Numbered from the stretch's first letter, positions 10,690 to 22,416 are shown. The stretch: 64,000 nucleotides of DNA from Setophaga petechia (GCA_024362935.1 JANCRA010000065.1:992001-1056000); one strand, 5' to 3'. Numbers and translations are program-made. Notes: a model not told the origin generated them from the letters alone.

Positions 10690-12546
10690 GTCCTTCCCGA
10701 AATGTGGTGTTTGCTGGCACTGCCAGTTCCCAGATCTGGATATTTCCCTATTGTGGCAAAGCCCAAGTGCAGCAATTTGCTGGCAAAGAAAGCCAAAACC
10801 AGGCCAATACCTGGTGCCTACACCAACCTGATCTCATGTTTGCTGACACCGCCAGTGCCCAGATCCAGAATTTTTCAGATGCCTGCACAGCATAATTCCA
10901 GCAATTTGCTGGCACAGAATATTAGCATCTGGCAATTTCTTTGTTCCCACACAACCCAAATGCAGCAATTTTCTGGCAAAAAAAGCCAGAACCCGGCAGC
11001 TTCCCGGTGCTGCCACCAGCATCACCCTGATCTGGTGCTTGCTGCGCAAGTGCCCAGATACAGAAATTTCCTTGGGCTGGCACAGCCCAAGTCCAGCAAT
11101 TTGCTGGCCCAGAAAACCAAAATCCAGCAATTTCCTGATGCCAATACAGGCGCCCAGACCTGGTGTTTGCTGCCACTGCCAGTGCTCAGATCTGGATATT
11201 TCCCTGTTCTGGCAGAGCCAAGTCCAGCTATTTTCTGGCAAAGAAAGCCAAAATCTGACAATTTCTGGCTACCGTCATTGGCAATGCCAAGATCTGGTGT
11301 TTGCTGGCACCACCAGTGCCCAGATGCGGGAATTTCCCAGTGCTGGCACAGCCCAAGTCTAGTAATTTTCTGGCAAAGAAAGCCAAAACCTTGGAAATAC
11401 CTGGTGCTGGCCCCATCCAGATCTGGCCAGTGCTCAGATCCAGCAGTTTCCCAGTGGCAGCACAGCCCAAGTCCAGCAGTTTGCTGGCACAGAAAGACAA
11501 AACCTGGCAATTTTCTGGTGATAGCACCGGCACCGCCCAGATCTGCAGTTAGCTGGCACCGCCAGTGCCCACATCTGGCAATTTCCCTGTGCCAGCACAA
11601 CCCAAATGCAGCAATTGTCTGGCAAAGAAAGCCAAAGCCCAGCACTGTCCAGATCTGGTGTGCTGGGGTTGGTTCAAAAGAAGAGGGAGACCTCGGCTTA
11701 AGGCCGTGGGAAAACCCTCTTTAGCTGGGGTCAGGAGGGGCTCCCACCCATAATCCTCTTGTTCAGTTCTGCAGATTGTTACTAGAAAGTTCTGAGTTCT
11801 CTTTGCTATCATTGGTTACTTAATACTGCAAAAATTTTAATATTCTTAATCTCTTGGATCCTTCCCTCAGATCCCACCTTAACCACTCCACATAAATAAA
11901 TGTATAAATATCCCTGCTAGATCCTGGACCCAGGCTTTTTTCTGCTTTGCTCTCTGTACTGTGCACATCATCCTGTTTGTTGTGTTTGCCTTCATTAAAG
12001 TTCTGTTTCCAGAGCACCAGATGAAAGCAGTCTCTGTAAAGTGGCCAGAGCTGGTTCTCAGGGAAACCACTGGTCAACGGTCCGGACGAGGACCAGGTTT
12101 CACTGGTGCTTGCTGGAACTGCCAGGACCCAGATCTGGAAATTCCCCTATTCTGACACAGCCCAAATGCAGCAATTTGCTGCTACAGAAATCCAAAACCC
12201 GGCAACTTTCTGCTACTGGGTCTGGCACTGCCCACATCTTGTGTTTGCTGCACCAGTACCCAGATTTGGAAATTTCCTGGTGCCAGCAGAGCCCAAATCC
12301 GGCAGATTTCTGTTGCTGGCAACGACACCACCCAGATCTGGTGTTTGCTGGCAGCACAGGTGCCCAGATCTGAAAACTTCCTGGTGCTGGCACAGCCCAA
12401 GTCCAGTGATTTGCTGGCACAGAAAGCCAAAATTTTGGAATTTGCAGGTTCTGGCTCCAGCACCATCCAGGTCTGGTGTTTGCTGGGACCGCCAGTGCCC
12501 AGATTTGGAAATTTCTTGATGCCTTCACAGCCCAGGTCTAGCAGTT
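10690..12546. repeat. Minisatellite with units of about 125-135 bp
   Basis: About a dozen imperfect units recur. Landmarks are the words TGTTTGCTGGCACCGCCAG, CCCAGATCTGG, CACAGCCCAAGTCCAGCA and AAAGCCAAAACC, with unit starts near 10706, 10834, 11034, 11165, 11300, 11419, 11545, 12103, 12240, 12340 and 12475. A solo LTR (11661-12102) splits the array. Long ORFs run through it on both strands (for example 10549-11724 plus and 11022-11645 minus), but units carry indels that are not multiples of three, so coding is doubtful. Confidence 0.88.
11661..12102 (+). mobile_element. Solo LTR with 6-bp target duplication
   Basis: The 442-bp element begins TGCTGGGG and ends GGTTTCA, and is flanked by CTGGTG on both sides (11655-11660 and 12103-12108). 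A CATTAAAG polyadenylation-type signal is near 11992. Removing it restores one continuous minisatellite unit. The duplicated word is also part of the minisatellite consensus, which slightly weakens the target-duplication argument. Confidence 0.82.
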
Positions 12547-12969
12547 TGGTTTTAGGCTAGCTTAGGCAGAGAAGTTCCTCAGAGTGTGACTTTCCTTTCT
12601 CTTGGAACTGTTTAAACCTGCTCTGGACTAAAAACCCAGAAAAACACTGGCAGCTCACACCTGTGGCCCACGAGGTCTGGGACCCTGCATTCCAGCACCA
12701 GAGGGACTTAGAAGAGACTGAGTGAGCCAACTACAACCCACAAAAAGGACTTTCTGAATTTGCCATCTCTTCAGCACTGTCAGAGGTTTTATTTTAGATT
12801 ATACATTTTTCATGCTCATAACTTTACTTGTTAAATAAACTGGGGTTTTTTTCACTTTTCTCCAGGGAAGTCTTTTCCTGAACTAGTAGGGGGAGGAGCT
12901 GCTTGAACTTGCTTTCTAGACTGACCCCTTTTGGAGGTTTCCTCCCAAAATTTGCCCTAAACCAGCACA
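12547..12969 (+). mobile_element. LTR-like element
   Basis: The segment from TGGTTTTAGG to CCAGCACA contains AATAAA at 12834-12839, a T-rich run and a U5-like end (TTTGCCCTAAACCAGCACA). The same end occurs on the minus strand at 42765-42865, which supports a dispersed LTR family. No target duplication was found. Confidence 0.65.
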
Positions 12970-13499
12970 AAGAGTCACAATGAAAACTTCAGCAGTGGCA
13001 TAATTTCCTGGTGGCAAATCTTGTGACAGAAGCTTGACCTTGTTCTCCACGAGGGATTCTTGGGAAGACCAGGCAGGAGAAGATTCCTGGAATACTGAAA
13101 CAGCTTTCGAGAAGGGAAACGAAAATGAAAGAAACAATCAGGGATGTCTTCCTCTATTTATTTCTATGCTCCCCTTTTCGATGTTGCACTACTTCCCCAT
13201 CCCAGTAATTCCAGATGCACCACACCTCTTAGATCGGTGACAGTGATTTTTAGACACTCGAAAATACCATGAGCCACACACAGTTTTCCTTCCCCTGTTT
13301 TTCCTGGAAGGCAACACTGGAGATGTAAGTGCAGAGCTGGGGTCAGGTAGTAATCCTACTCCAAGGAAAGGTGTCCTGACAGTGTTTGACCTTCAGCAAG
13401 GACAATGCCCAGCAGCAAGCAAGGGGATTGCTGTGCCAGTGTGCAGGAGTCAGGGCTCTGCATCTGGGCTCAAGGCTGCAAAGTTCCCGTGTTTGGACA

Positions 13500-14276
13500 G
13501 ACTCAGGGGCTGTCCCCGGGGCGCGCGGGGCTCGAACGTGGGGCTCGTGGGGTGAGCGGGGAACGGACACGGGGACGAACGGCCCCGGTGCTTCAGTTGC
13601 AGCGGCGGCAGCGTTGGCAGCAGCAGCGGCAGCAGCGGCGGCAGCAGTAGCAGATACAGATACACCTAAACGATCTTGCTCTTTTTCTTTCTCTTCCTCT
13701 ATTTCTTTCTCTTTCTGTTCCCTTCCCGCTGTCGGGCACCCTTCTCTCGGGGTCCCTTGCCCGGCGTCCCTCTCCTCTCCCCGCCTCCCTCTCCTCTGCC
13801 GGGCCAGGCCATGCCCCCGGCCCGCCCCCGACCCCGGGCGGGGCTGCCCCGTGCCCAGCCCCGGCCGTCCCGCCGCGGTCTCGCCTCCGCCCGGCTCTGG
13901 CCGTGCTGGCGGTGGCGCTGCTGGGCGGGCATCAGTGCCTGGGGCCGGGACGGCATCGCCGCCCTTCGGCTCCGCCTGGCCCGGACCCGGACCCGAGGCA
14001 GGCTCCAGTCCCGACCCCAACCCCGGCCCCGGCCCTGGCCCCGGCTCCTCCCGGGGCCCGCGGAGGACACAGGCGGCGCGGCCGCTCCCGCCGCCTCCGC
14101 TGCGGCTTCCCCGGCCCAAGCTCGGCCGCTCGGCAGCGCGGCCGCCGGCCCCGAGCCTCCCGTGCCGCGTTCCGAAGAGGGAATGCCTGGGCATGGCCGG
14201 CCCGGGGCGGCTGAGGGGCGCTCGGGGGCCGTTGCTGGCCCCGGGCCGAGCGCTGACAGCCGCGTCCCGCCCGCAG
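13500..14276 (+). promoter_or_regulatory. CpG-rich start region of the MROH-like gene
   Basis: CpG density rises sharply, with a CAG/CGG triplet run at about 13600-13652, a pyrimidine-rich stretch at about 13680-13760 and Pro/Arg-rich open frames. An ATG at 13811 is in frame with the first supported exon. Another at 13903, in a different frame, opens with a hydrophobic MLAVALLGG start. I cannot decide the first exon or its donor from sequence alone. It sits directly upstream of the first clear acceptor at 14274-14276. Confidence 0.55.
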
Positions 14277-17200
14277 GGAAGGCGCAGGAGGCCCTGCATG
14301 AGCGGGACCGGCTGGGTTCGCTGCTGGGGCGCGCTCCAGCCACAGACATGGAGCAGAGACCCCCGAGAGTGCCCAAGCTGGCCTGGATGGAGGAGGAGGA
14401 GGAAGAAGGCCCTGGAGCTGCCCCAGCTCAGGAGACTGAAGAGGTGGTGCCGTTCAGTCCACCACAGGAGAGTGAGTGGCAGAGCTGGGCTGCAGGGCTG
14501 GAATCTGCAGCCAACTTGGCGCCATGCCATGCCATGCCATGCCCTGGGGAAATGCCCACAGACAGGATGGAAGAGGGGCGGGGCAGACACCCCGCAGGGG
14601 CCGTGCTCCATCCCCCTGGAGCATCCCGGGGCTCTGCCTGCCTGGGCAGCGCAGGGCTGGCCTGTGTTCTCCGGCCTCTCCTGCAGCCCCTCAGCTCTGG
14701 CTGCGCTCGCTCTTTGCCAGGTGCAGCCCTGGAGTGCACACAGGAGCAAGAATCCAGCCGTGGCCGCTTCTGCAGCACAGCGCAGGTACCTTCAGCCACC
14801 CCCACCTGGGCTGGGCCTGCTGTCCCTGCTCAGCCTAGCACCGTGTGTGCAGCACTCCATGCAACATCCCCGGCATCCTGCCCTTCTCCTACAGCTCGTT
14901 TGCAAATTCACCAAGAGCATTCAGCAGGAAGGCACCAACACCATGGGCACTGGGCTCAGAGCACACTCTGAGCTCCTCCAACGTAAGACCAGTGATGCCC
15001 TGCTGCATTTTCTCGTGGAGAAGGCTGTTTCCAGGCCAGAACAAGTAAGCAGCCTGGGGCCAGGCTTCAATTCCCCCATGAGTCACCTTGCTTCCCGAGC
15101 CACACTGGTGTCTGGGAGCCTTTGAGGCCATGGCAGTGCAGTGGGAAGGGAAGCACTTTTCTGGGGAAGCTGGAAACTTTGCTCCATCTGGCAGCTTTCC
15201 AGGTCTCCCCATGCCTTCTCCAGGTGCACTACCTCACTGAGCTGCCTCCCAGCTCTCTACCCTCTCGTAGGCACAGCTGCCAGGACGGTGCCCGTGCCCT
15301 GTGCTGCTGCCTGGGCCCAGCCCTGTGCGGCTCCGGGCACCTGCTGGCTGGCTCCCTATCACTGCCCTATGCCTTTCAGGTCCTCGAGTGCCTGGACTTG
15401 AGGGAATGCAGTGACAGTGTTCTGGAGGTCATGGCACAGAACCTGCAGAGCGAGCATAGGGCTAGGCGTCACTTGGCACTCAGAAGCGTAGTGCCCCGCA
15501 AGAATCCCTGCATGGTGAGAAGGGGGCAGTGGCTGAAGCTGTGCAGGCAGTGTGGGGCTGGGCATCGCACTCGCTTGGCCTTGCCTGGGCTTGGGGCGCT
15601 GGGGCAGCTGCTCCCAGCTCTCCTGCCTCCCGCTTCAGCTGCCCCAGTGCTTCGGGACAGGCCTTTGGCCTCTGGACCCTGCGGCAGCGGGGTGGCCTTT
15701 CACAAACTTGTGTTCCACACAGGTTGAAAAAATGTGGAGCCTGAGTGAAAGTCTTGTAGAGCTCCTGCAGGACAATGATAGCAATGTGATCAGGATGACC
15801 ATTCTTCTACTGAGATATGTGTTTCTGGATAATGGTGCCCCAATACCCACCCCCATCGCCCTGCAGCTGGCTGAGGCGCTCCTGCCACTCTTTGACCATG
15901 TAAGGCTCTGTGCCCACAGCCACGGCCACTGCCTGCTGCCCGGACACTGGGTGCCCTGTGGAGGTGCAGGCCTGTGCTCTGGGGGGTCTGAAGCAGCTGA
16001 TGCTGAGGTCTTTTGCCCTTCCTTTCATACAGGATGATAGCCAGGTGCAACTCAGCTCAATGTGTGTCTTTCAAGAGATGCTGGAGTTATTAACAAAAGA
16101 TGGAAGAAAGGCCCTGAAGCCCCACGTGCACCAGAGCCTGCTCCCACTCTCCTTCCACTGCCATGATGAGAATCAGATTGTTGCTGAGGTGAGGACTTTT
16201 GGCCACCCGCTGTTCTCCTGGGAGGGGGCTGGGCTGCCTCCTGCCCTGGCACCTTGCAGGCTGCAGCCTCCTCCAGGCTGTGGCACCAGAATGATCCTGT
16301 GCCCTGGACTGTGGGGCCATCTGTGCCTCTCTGCTACTCTCCAGGCCTCCCGGGAAACACTGCATTGTGCAGCCAGATTCCTGAAAAGGAGGGATATCGA
16401 ACAAATGCTCCAGGTGGATCAGTCCTGGAGGTTTGGCGAGGGCCTGGTAAGGAGAGCCGAGAATCCTCAGGCTCAGCCTGGAGAAGGCTCCTGAGGGCGG
16501 TGCTCAGTGTGCGGGGCTGGCAGCTGTGCCCCTGCCCGCTGCTGCAGCCAGAGGCCGCGCGGGCTCTTCTCCAGGCTCCCGTGGGCCCGAGCCGGGTGCC
16601 CACGGAGCCCAGGCCCGGTGGGGCCGCGGGCCGGCACCGCGGCTCCCCGGGCAGCAGCCGGCCCTCTGCCCCCTGCCCTCGGGAGCCCTTGGCCGGCGGC
16701 TGCTGGCCGCGCCTCAGGGCTGTGCGGGCAGGGGAGGCCGGGGCTGGGCGCAACCCTCCCGCGCCAACCCTTCCCTCCTGCCGCTCTCTGCAGCTGGCAC
16801 AGGACAGGAGCCGAGCAGCTGAGCACCTGCGCCGGGCCCTGCCCTACCTGCAGAGCCCACAGGAGCCCCTGCGAGAGGCGGCCATCAGGTTCATAGGTGA
16901 GCCCCGAGCCCGTGCTCCCTCCCCGCCCGACCCGGCCCGCGGCAGCTCGGCCCCAGCCCCGCCTGCTGCCTCGGCAGCGCCAGCCGGGCCCGGCGCCGTG
17001 GAGCCCCGCCTGGCCTGGCCATTCTGCTGCCGCCCTCTGGCAGCCGCGCCCTTGGGCGGCAGCGTGCGGCAAGGGCCGGGCTGAGCCCTGCCGGGCCAGC
17101 AGCCCGTGTGGCCACAGCGCCGGCAGCGCCGCTGGCAGGGAGCTGTGCCGCTGGCGCCGTGACAGGCTCTGTGTTCACAGGCATGGCCGGGCGGCACCTG

Positions 17201-18473
17201 AGGGGGCAGCGGCAAGAGCTGCAGCTGATCTGCACTGGTGAGCGAGGGCAGCGGGCTGACAGCGGGGGCTGCCGGGGGGAGCTGCAAGCCCTGCCCCGGG
17301 TGCAGAGGGCTCTGCTCCCGGGGGCAGAGCACACTGAGATTTCAGGGCCACGTGGGGCATTCGTGGCCAGGAGCTTTGGGCTGATCCCCTTGCTCCCTGC
17401 TCCCTCCTGGCCGTGGCAAGAGCCGGCTGGCATGGCCCTTGCACGGGGCTCTCCTTGGCTCCCCACAGATCCGGGATCTGACCTTGGCTCTGGTATGTTT
17501 GCCCATCATAAAAAATCAAATCCCATCATAAAAAACCAAACAATATTTGAGATAGCTGCAATTTTAATTGAATAGTTTAAAAAATATACCTTGACAATAT
17601 CATTTGATTAAAAATATGGGATAATTTGGTTCCAATATTTGCGCATAAGGACAGGATAACCGTGGGGTATGGAGTGCAGGGTTCTGGACCCTTGCCACCT
17701 CACGTATGAGCTTGCCAAGTGAAGATTCCCCCTTTTATGCCATGTGTCAATGTCATCTCCTCCCATTTTCGATTCATCACACTTCTACCTCTGCCCTCAA
17801 CACCACCTTTACCGCCGATGCTCCACCATTCATTTTGGTTGTCACACAAGTCTTTGGTGGGTGTCGTTTTTTTATGAAGGCATCTCTTCTTTCTATTTGT
17901 CCTTTAATTCATGTTTGGGTTACACATGCGCACCAAGCCAATACAATGTAATCCAAAACTAACATATTACTACATTTAAAAATCAAAGCAATAAATCTCC
18001 TATAGCTAGCATTTTCCTGAGACCCAACCATATTTTTACATCTTTCTGATTTTTTTTAGTAACTGTTATCTCTTGCTTTGTCCTCCTGTCATGGAACACC
18101 TGCAGGGAGGGGAGGGTGGAACCCCTCCTCTCCCTTTTTTCTTGGCATTATAACTTTTACCTGTTTTATTATTATTTCCAAATATTAATTCCTGCATCAA
18201 TAATGATTACTGTTTCAATTTTGTCAGCACGAATCATACCTATTTACCACAGCTCTGTTCCTCTCTCTTGCAGCCCTCGAAAGCCTGACGGAGGACATGA
18301 GCAGTGCTGTGTCAGAGCTGGCATTTCAAACACTGCATGTCCTCCGAGCAACAGCGAGTAGGCGATATTCCATCTTCCAGAGGCTGCACGATCAGCTGCG
18401 CAGGGCATGGATCACTTGGCCTCGCCTGTGGCGGCTCGGCTGGCTGCACTGCATGAGCTCTGAAGAGAACTGA
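14277..18473 (+). CDS. Maestro HEAT-like repeat (MROH) family gene, central exons missing
   Basis: Ten exons with AG/GT borders keep one frame to a TGA at 18471-18473: 14277-14471, 14721-14785, 14895-15044, 15380-15514, 15723-15899, 16033-16188, 16345-16446, 16794-16896, 17181-17237 and 18274-18473, giving 445 residues plus an unseen start. Helical HEAT-like segments are evident (VLECLDLREC, LAEALLPLFDH, SLLPLSFHCHDEN, EHLRRALPYL). The first exon carries a run of acidic Glu residues. Passerine MROH proteins I know have several further exons between the third and fourth exon here. They are absent, yet the join stays in phase. HEAT repeats usually bind protein partners; the function of this family is unknown. 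It may be a truncated working gene or a young pseudogene. Confidence 0.8.
17495..18240. other. AT-rich insertion in the last MROH-like intron
   Basis: The last intron is much larger than its neighbours because of about 750 bp of AT-rich DNA inside an otherwise GC-rich gene. It starts with a direct repeat of CCCATCATAAAAAA. The origin is probably a mobile element, but no ends or target duplication could be fixed. Confidence 0.5.
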
Positions 18474-19904
18474 TCTGGGAGGCTCTCTCTGCTGTGGCAA
18501 CCTGAGCCAGCAGGGATTTTTACTTTTCTATAAATTTTTCTTTTCTTCCATTCTGTTTTCTACCATATGTAAATATAGACTGTGTTATAATAGATAGTAA
18601 TTCGAGAGATTTTTTTTTGCTGCCCAGGGTCTGTAGTGGATAGAGGAAGAGGGGAAAAGGGTGCTTGTGCTCAGCCAGCTGCCCAGGCGTGCAGTGCTGC
18701 AGGGGAAATGGCCAGAAGCCCCTTGGCCTTTGGTGGTTCTGCTGAAGCCTTTGTGCTGCCCACAGAGCGGCTGGGCAGGGGCCGGAGCTGCGGGGATCCC
18801 TGCCAGAGCGGTGCCTGGAGATGGCCACAAGCCCTGTGCCAGGCAGGAAGCGCCATCCGTGTCCTCCTGCCCGTGTGCTGCTGGCTGCCTTGCTGAGGGC
18901 TCCCAGGTGCCCCTGCATGGGGCTGCTCTGCAGCTGCTGTGGGGCTGCGGCGCTGCTGCCGGGCAGCTTGGCCGGGCTGGGGCAGCCCCTGAGGGGCTGG
19001 GGCGCTGGCAAGCCCTGAGCAATGGGCTCAAAGAGGCCACAAGCAGCCCCCTGGCAGCCGCTTGTTCCTGCCAGAGTTGACTTGCAAGACGGATCCCGGG
19101 CACTGTGGAACTAACAGCATCAATGTTGTTGGAAACTCAAATGCAGAGAAATCTCAGACCTTTGGTCTTGTCAGCAAAGCTTAGAATTAAACACAGGATT
19201 TGATCTGAGACCTTGGAAAGGGCTTCCAAACTTAGGTGCTAGAAGCGAGAATGCGGATTTCTAGTTTATAGCAGAGACACGGGGAGGAAAGCTGAAGTGG
19301 AGGAAAGTTTAAAGTTTTAGAGTTCAAGATGTAGAAAAAATAAAAGTAGTTACAATGGTAAACAAGAAGTTTACACTACAGTGCGGTAGTTTTGTGTGTC
19401 AGAACATGATTGGCTAAGGAAGCTTACACTGTAGCATGAGTCCGTAAGACAAAACATTGAAGGGTTGGCTCCAAAACACAAATATCCTTGTTGGCAGTGT
19501 CTTCTTGGCCAAGAAATCCTTCAAAGCTCTTGTAACTACAAGTCTTGCAGCCTTGTGAGCCATGCGGTGGAGATGTGAGCCAAACTCACTCTTCCCGTCT
19601 ATGTAGAAGAGAAGAAAAAGCAATGGCATCATCTAAAAAACTCAGAGGTCCACTCTCCAGCTCGTTCCAAACTCCTTCAACTCCCCCAAAGTGGGATTTA
19701 GCTACAAATAGATGACAAGGACTCTTAGTGCTGCCTCTTTGACTCCAGAGCAGCTGCTTTAGAATCTTTCACATAAACCTGTGTAGTTATGTGCCAGAAA
19801 TGTATCATTTGAAGAAACTTTCCCAACTGACTTGAATGGAGGTTTGTTTGAAGGGTATTTGAGGAGAAAGCCTCCCAGCAGAGGTCTGGGCTTTGGCCTA
19901 GCTG
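18474..19904. other. No gene recognised between the MROH-like gene and the next LTR
   Basis: The first 600 bases are GC-rich 3' flank of the MROH-like gene. From about 19090 the composition becomes AT-rich and ERV-like, but no coding motif or LTR border is clear. Confidence 0.45.
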
Positions 19905-20441
19905 TGTCTGTTGGAATCCTTAAAATTAGAGGGTTTTGAGAAAGTTTAGAAAAAGACAGGCCTCAGTGACAGCAAAGACAGTGAGATGCTAAAGCAGCAG
20001 AAAAATTAGTAATGTAGACGTGAGAAATAGAACCATAGGCCTATGTAATGTGCTGCCTTAGGTGATAACAAGTTTACTTACTGTATATCTTTAGATGGTT
20101 AAAAATGAATAGAGCTCTGTGCCTTGTTTCTTATGAACAAGCTATTGTGTTTGAATATAGGCCGCGATTGTTTTAACCAAAGCTACGTGTACTTTAAGTG
20201 ATTGGATAGAAGTATTGTCAATATGCTCGTGCTCTATGTGTGATTGGCTGAAATGCAGATGGAAATGGCTTTATGATATGCTGTAACACTACGTCTCTTT
20301 GGCATTCTGTTTGAATCAGTGAGCTGGTTGCATCTCTTGTCTCCGTTGTCGTAACAATGTGCTGAGACTGATGCGTGAATAAACCACTCTGACGCTGATT
20401 TGGAGTGTCCCGTCCCGTTCGTGGTGTATATATTTTTGCCA
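19905..20441 (+). mobile_element. LTR, same family as the one at 44.2 kb
   Basis: It begins TGTCTGTTGGAATCCTTAAA and contains GTCAATATGCT, TGTGATTGG and a GAATAAACC polyadenylation signal near 20376. The same blocks, in the same order, occur at 44170-44710. The right end is approximate. RNase H sequence follows directly, so it is either the 5' LTR of a truncated provirus or a later insertion. Confidence 0.75.
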
Positions 20442-20442
20442 G

Positions 20443-21821
20443 GGCAATATACCACTGAATTGGGTAGGGCAGTGGGGTTGGATCCAATGCCCAAAAAGAT
20501 CGCAGGAGCCCCTGTCGTATGCCATAACAGCCTACACGGGTGCAGGAAGAAAGTCCAGAACTGCTGCAGTGACCTGGCAGGAAAAGGGACAATGGCACCA
20601 TCAGATTCTCCAGGCTTCCAAGTCAGATACTTTACAAACGATGGAGCTATTGGCTGTTGTTTGGGCCATGATGCACTTTTCTGGGCCTCTCAACATAGTG
20701 ACAGATACTTTGTATGTTGCAGGAGTGTGTGAGTGAATAGAGGATGCTTCTATAAAAGAGGTTCAAAACAGAAGGTTACATGAGCTGTTTATATGGTTAC
20801 AGAGGGCAATTAAGCTGAGAAAGCATCCCTTTTCTGTTATCCATATTAGAAGTCACAAGTGGGATATTGGTCTAGGAGAGGGTAATGCACGAGCAGATAA
20901 GCTGGTATCAATGACGCAAGTGACTGCAATTCCCAGACAGACCATGGCCAGAGAAGCACATTCCATGTTTCACCAAAATGCAAAGGGCCTCCACAGAGAA
21001 TTTCAGATATCTATGGAAGAGGCACGAGCAATAATCAAAGCCTGTCCCATATGTAGTCATCATAATGAGGGCTGTGGATTAGGTCTGGGAGTTAACCCAA
21101 GAGGGCTGAATACGAATGAGACCTGGCAAATGGATGTTACACATGTTGCTGAGTTTGGAAGGCTGAAGTATGTACATGTTACTATAGACACCTACAGTCA
21201 TTTTATATGGGCCACGGCACAGACTAGTGAGAGAGCCGGGCATGTGGAGAGGCATCTCAGCAGCTGCTTTGCATGATGGGAGTGCCACAGCGCATCAAGA
21301 CAGATAACGGGCCTGCCTACTGCAGCAAAAGAATAAAGCAATTCATGCAAATGTGGGGAATAGAACACGTTACAGGCATCCCTAATTCCCTGACAGGGCA
21401 AGCGATTGTAGAGAGAGCTAATGGTACTTTGAAAAGATATCTAGGTAAATACACAGATATTAGAGAGCCACAAGAGAGATTGCTAAGGTACCTATTTGTT
21501 TTGAATCATTTGTGTGTTTTTGGGGAAAGCAAAGTTCCTGCTGTAATTCGCCATTATGTACAGGAGAAAGGCAGTGTGAAGGAAGATGTATGGGTAAAAT
21601 ACAGAGATCCTAAGACAGGACAATGGCAAGGTCCTGCTAAGGTATTATATTGGGGCCGCAGATATCTTTGTGTTTCTACCCCTACAGGATCTTTGTGGGT
21701 ACCTGCTAAATGGACCCGAGCAGCTGTGCTAGATGGAACCGGGACTCAGGCAGCTGAGCGAGGAAGACCGTCAGCGAGTGGAGACGAAGCTGTTGATCAT
21801 CCTTCAACCAATACTTCTTAA
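20443..21821 (+). pseudogene. ERV pol remnant: RNase H and integrase
   Basis: RNase H occupies about 20530-20900. The first catalytic Asp is replaced (YTGAG), while the Glu in MELLAVVW and the Asp in IVTDTLY remain. Integrase follows: an HHCC zinc domain (HSMFH, then CPIC), catalytic Asp in WQMDVTH, Asp in KTDNGPAY and Glu in AIVERANG, then a C-terminal binding domain around VWVKYRDP and WVPAKW. One in-frame TGA lies at 20734-20736, and a frameshift near 21258-21273 splits integrase into two frames. Protease and most of reverse transcriptase are absent. The motifs are betaretrovirus-like. Confidence 0.88.
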
Positions 21822-22089
21822 ACTGAAAGGACAGTGTAGTTATGCCATTGACCGAGCGATTGATCAGAGCAAATCTGTAGATAATATACTGAGCCTACTC
21901 TCAGCACTTACTACCTTTGAACTTAAAGGACCTAAGGATCTAGCTTGTATTAAGTGTCAAAACAGACGATGTAACGCATGGGTACTGCTTTTTTGTGGGG
22001 GTTGTCAGCAAACTAAGTGGGTGCATCAGACCCAGTTACCTGAATTGTGGTGTAGGAGATGTGAATTTTATTGGCAATTTAATTCCTGA
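21733..22089 (+). CDS. Cys-rich accessory ORF between integrase and env
   Basis: This 118-residue ORF overlaps the end of integrase by 89 bases in another frame and ends before env. The N-terminal 70 residues look helical and charged, with a Leu/Ile-rich stretch (LLIILQPILLKLK). The C-terminal part holds seven Cys: C72-x2-C75, C80, C88-x2-C91 and C107-x2-C110, with His98, a layout that could bind zinc. I do not recognise the family. The same frame stays open for 62 more codons after its TGA, up to TAG at 22276-22278. The minus-strand ERV in this window has no room for it between integrase and env. It may be a host-regulating viral accessory gene or a captured exon; function is unknown. Confidence 0.55.
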   Translation: MEPGLRQLSEEDRQRVETKLLIILQPILLKLKGQCSYAIDRAIDQSKSVDNILSLLSALTTFELKGPKDLACIKCQNRRCNAWVLLFCGGCQQTKWVHQTQLPELWCRRCEFYWQFNS

Positions 22090-22416
22090 AACAGAGCACT
22101 TAAAGACTTTACAGGGTTACCTGGCCACCAAGGGTTACAGTTATATGAATCCCCAGGGCAGAAAATTCTTGCATGGTTTAGGTGGGAAATCCAGCACTTG
22201 GCCAAACGTGCTTTAGGACAATCCCAATTGTGTATCTTACAAACTAAGTGTGGTTGGGGTATTCCCTTTCACAATTAGATGTAATAGGTCTGATTCCAGG
22301 AGGTCAAGACCCCAACCAAGTGTGGGACGATTGTTTAAGAAGCCTAAAGAGGTTAAATCTGGAGAAAATCAAGGAGAAAAAAGGGCAAAGGAAAAAAGAG
22401 ACATTTTTAACAATTC

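Noticed and set aside
13343..15125. Long ORFs of 468 (minus) and 579 (plus) codons across the MROH-like 5' region.
   Set aside because: They cross clear introns and CpG-rich DNA where stops are rare. The spliced exon frame explains the true coding signal better.
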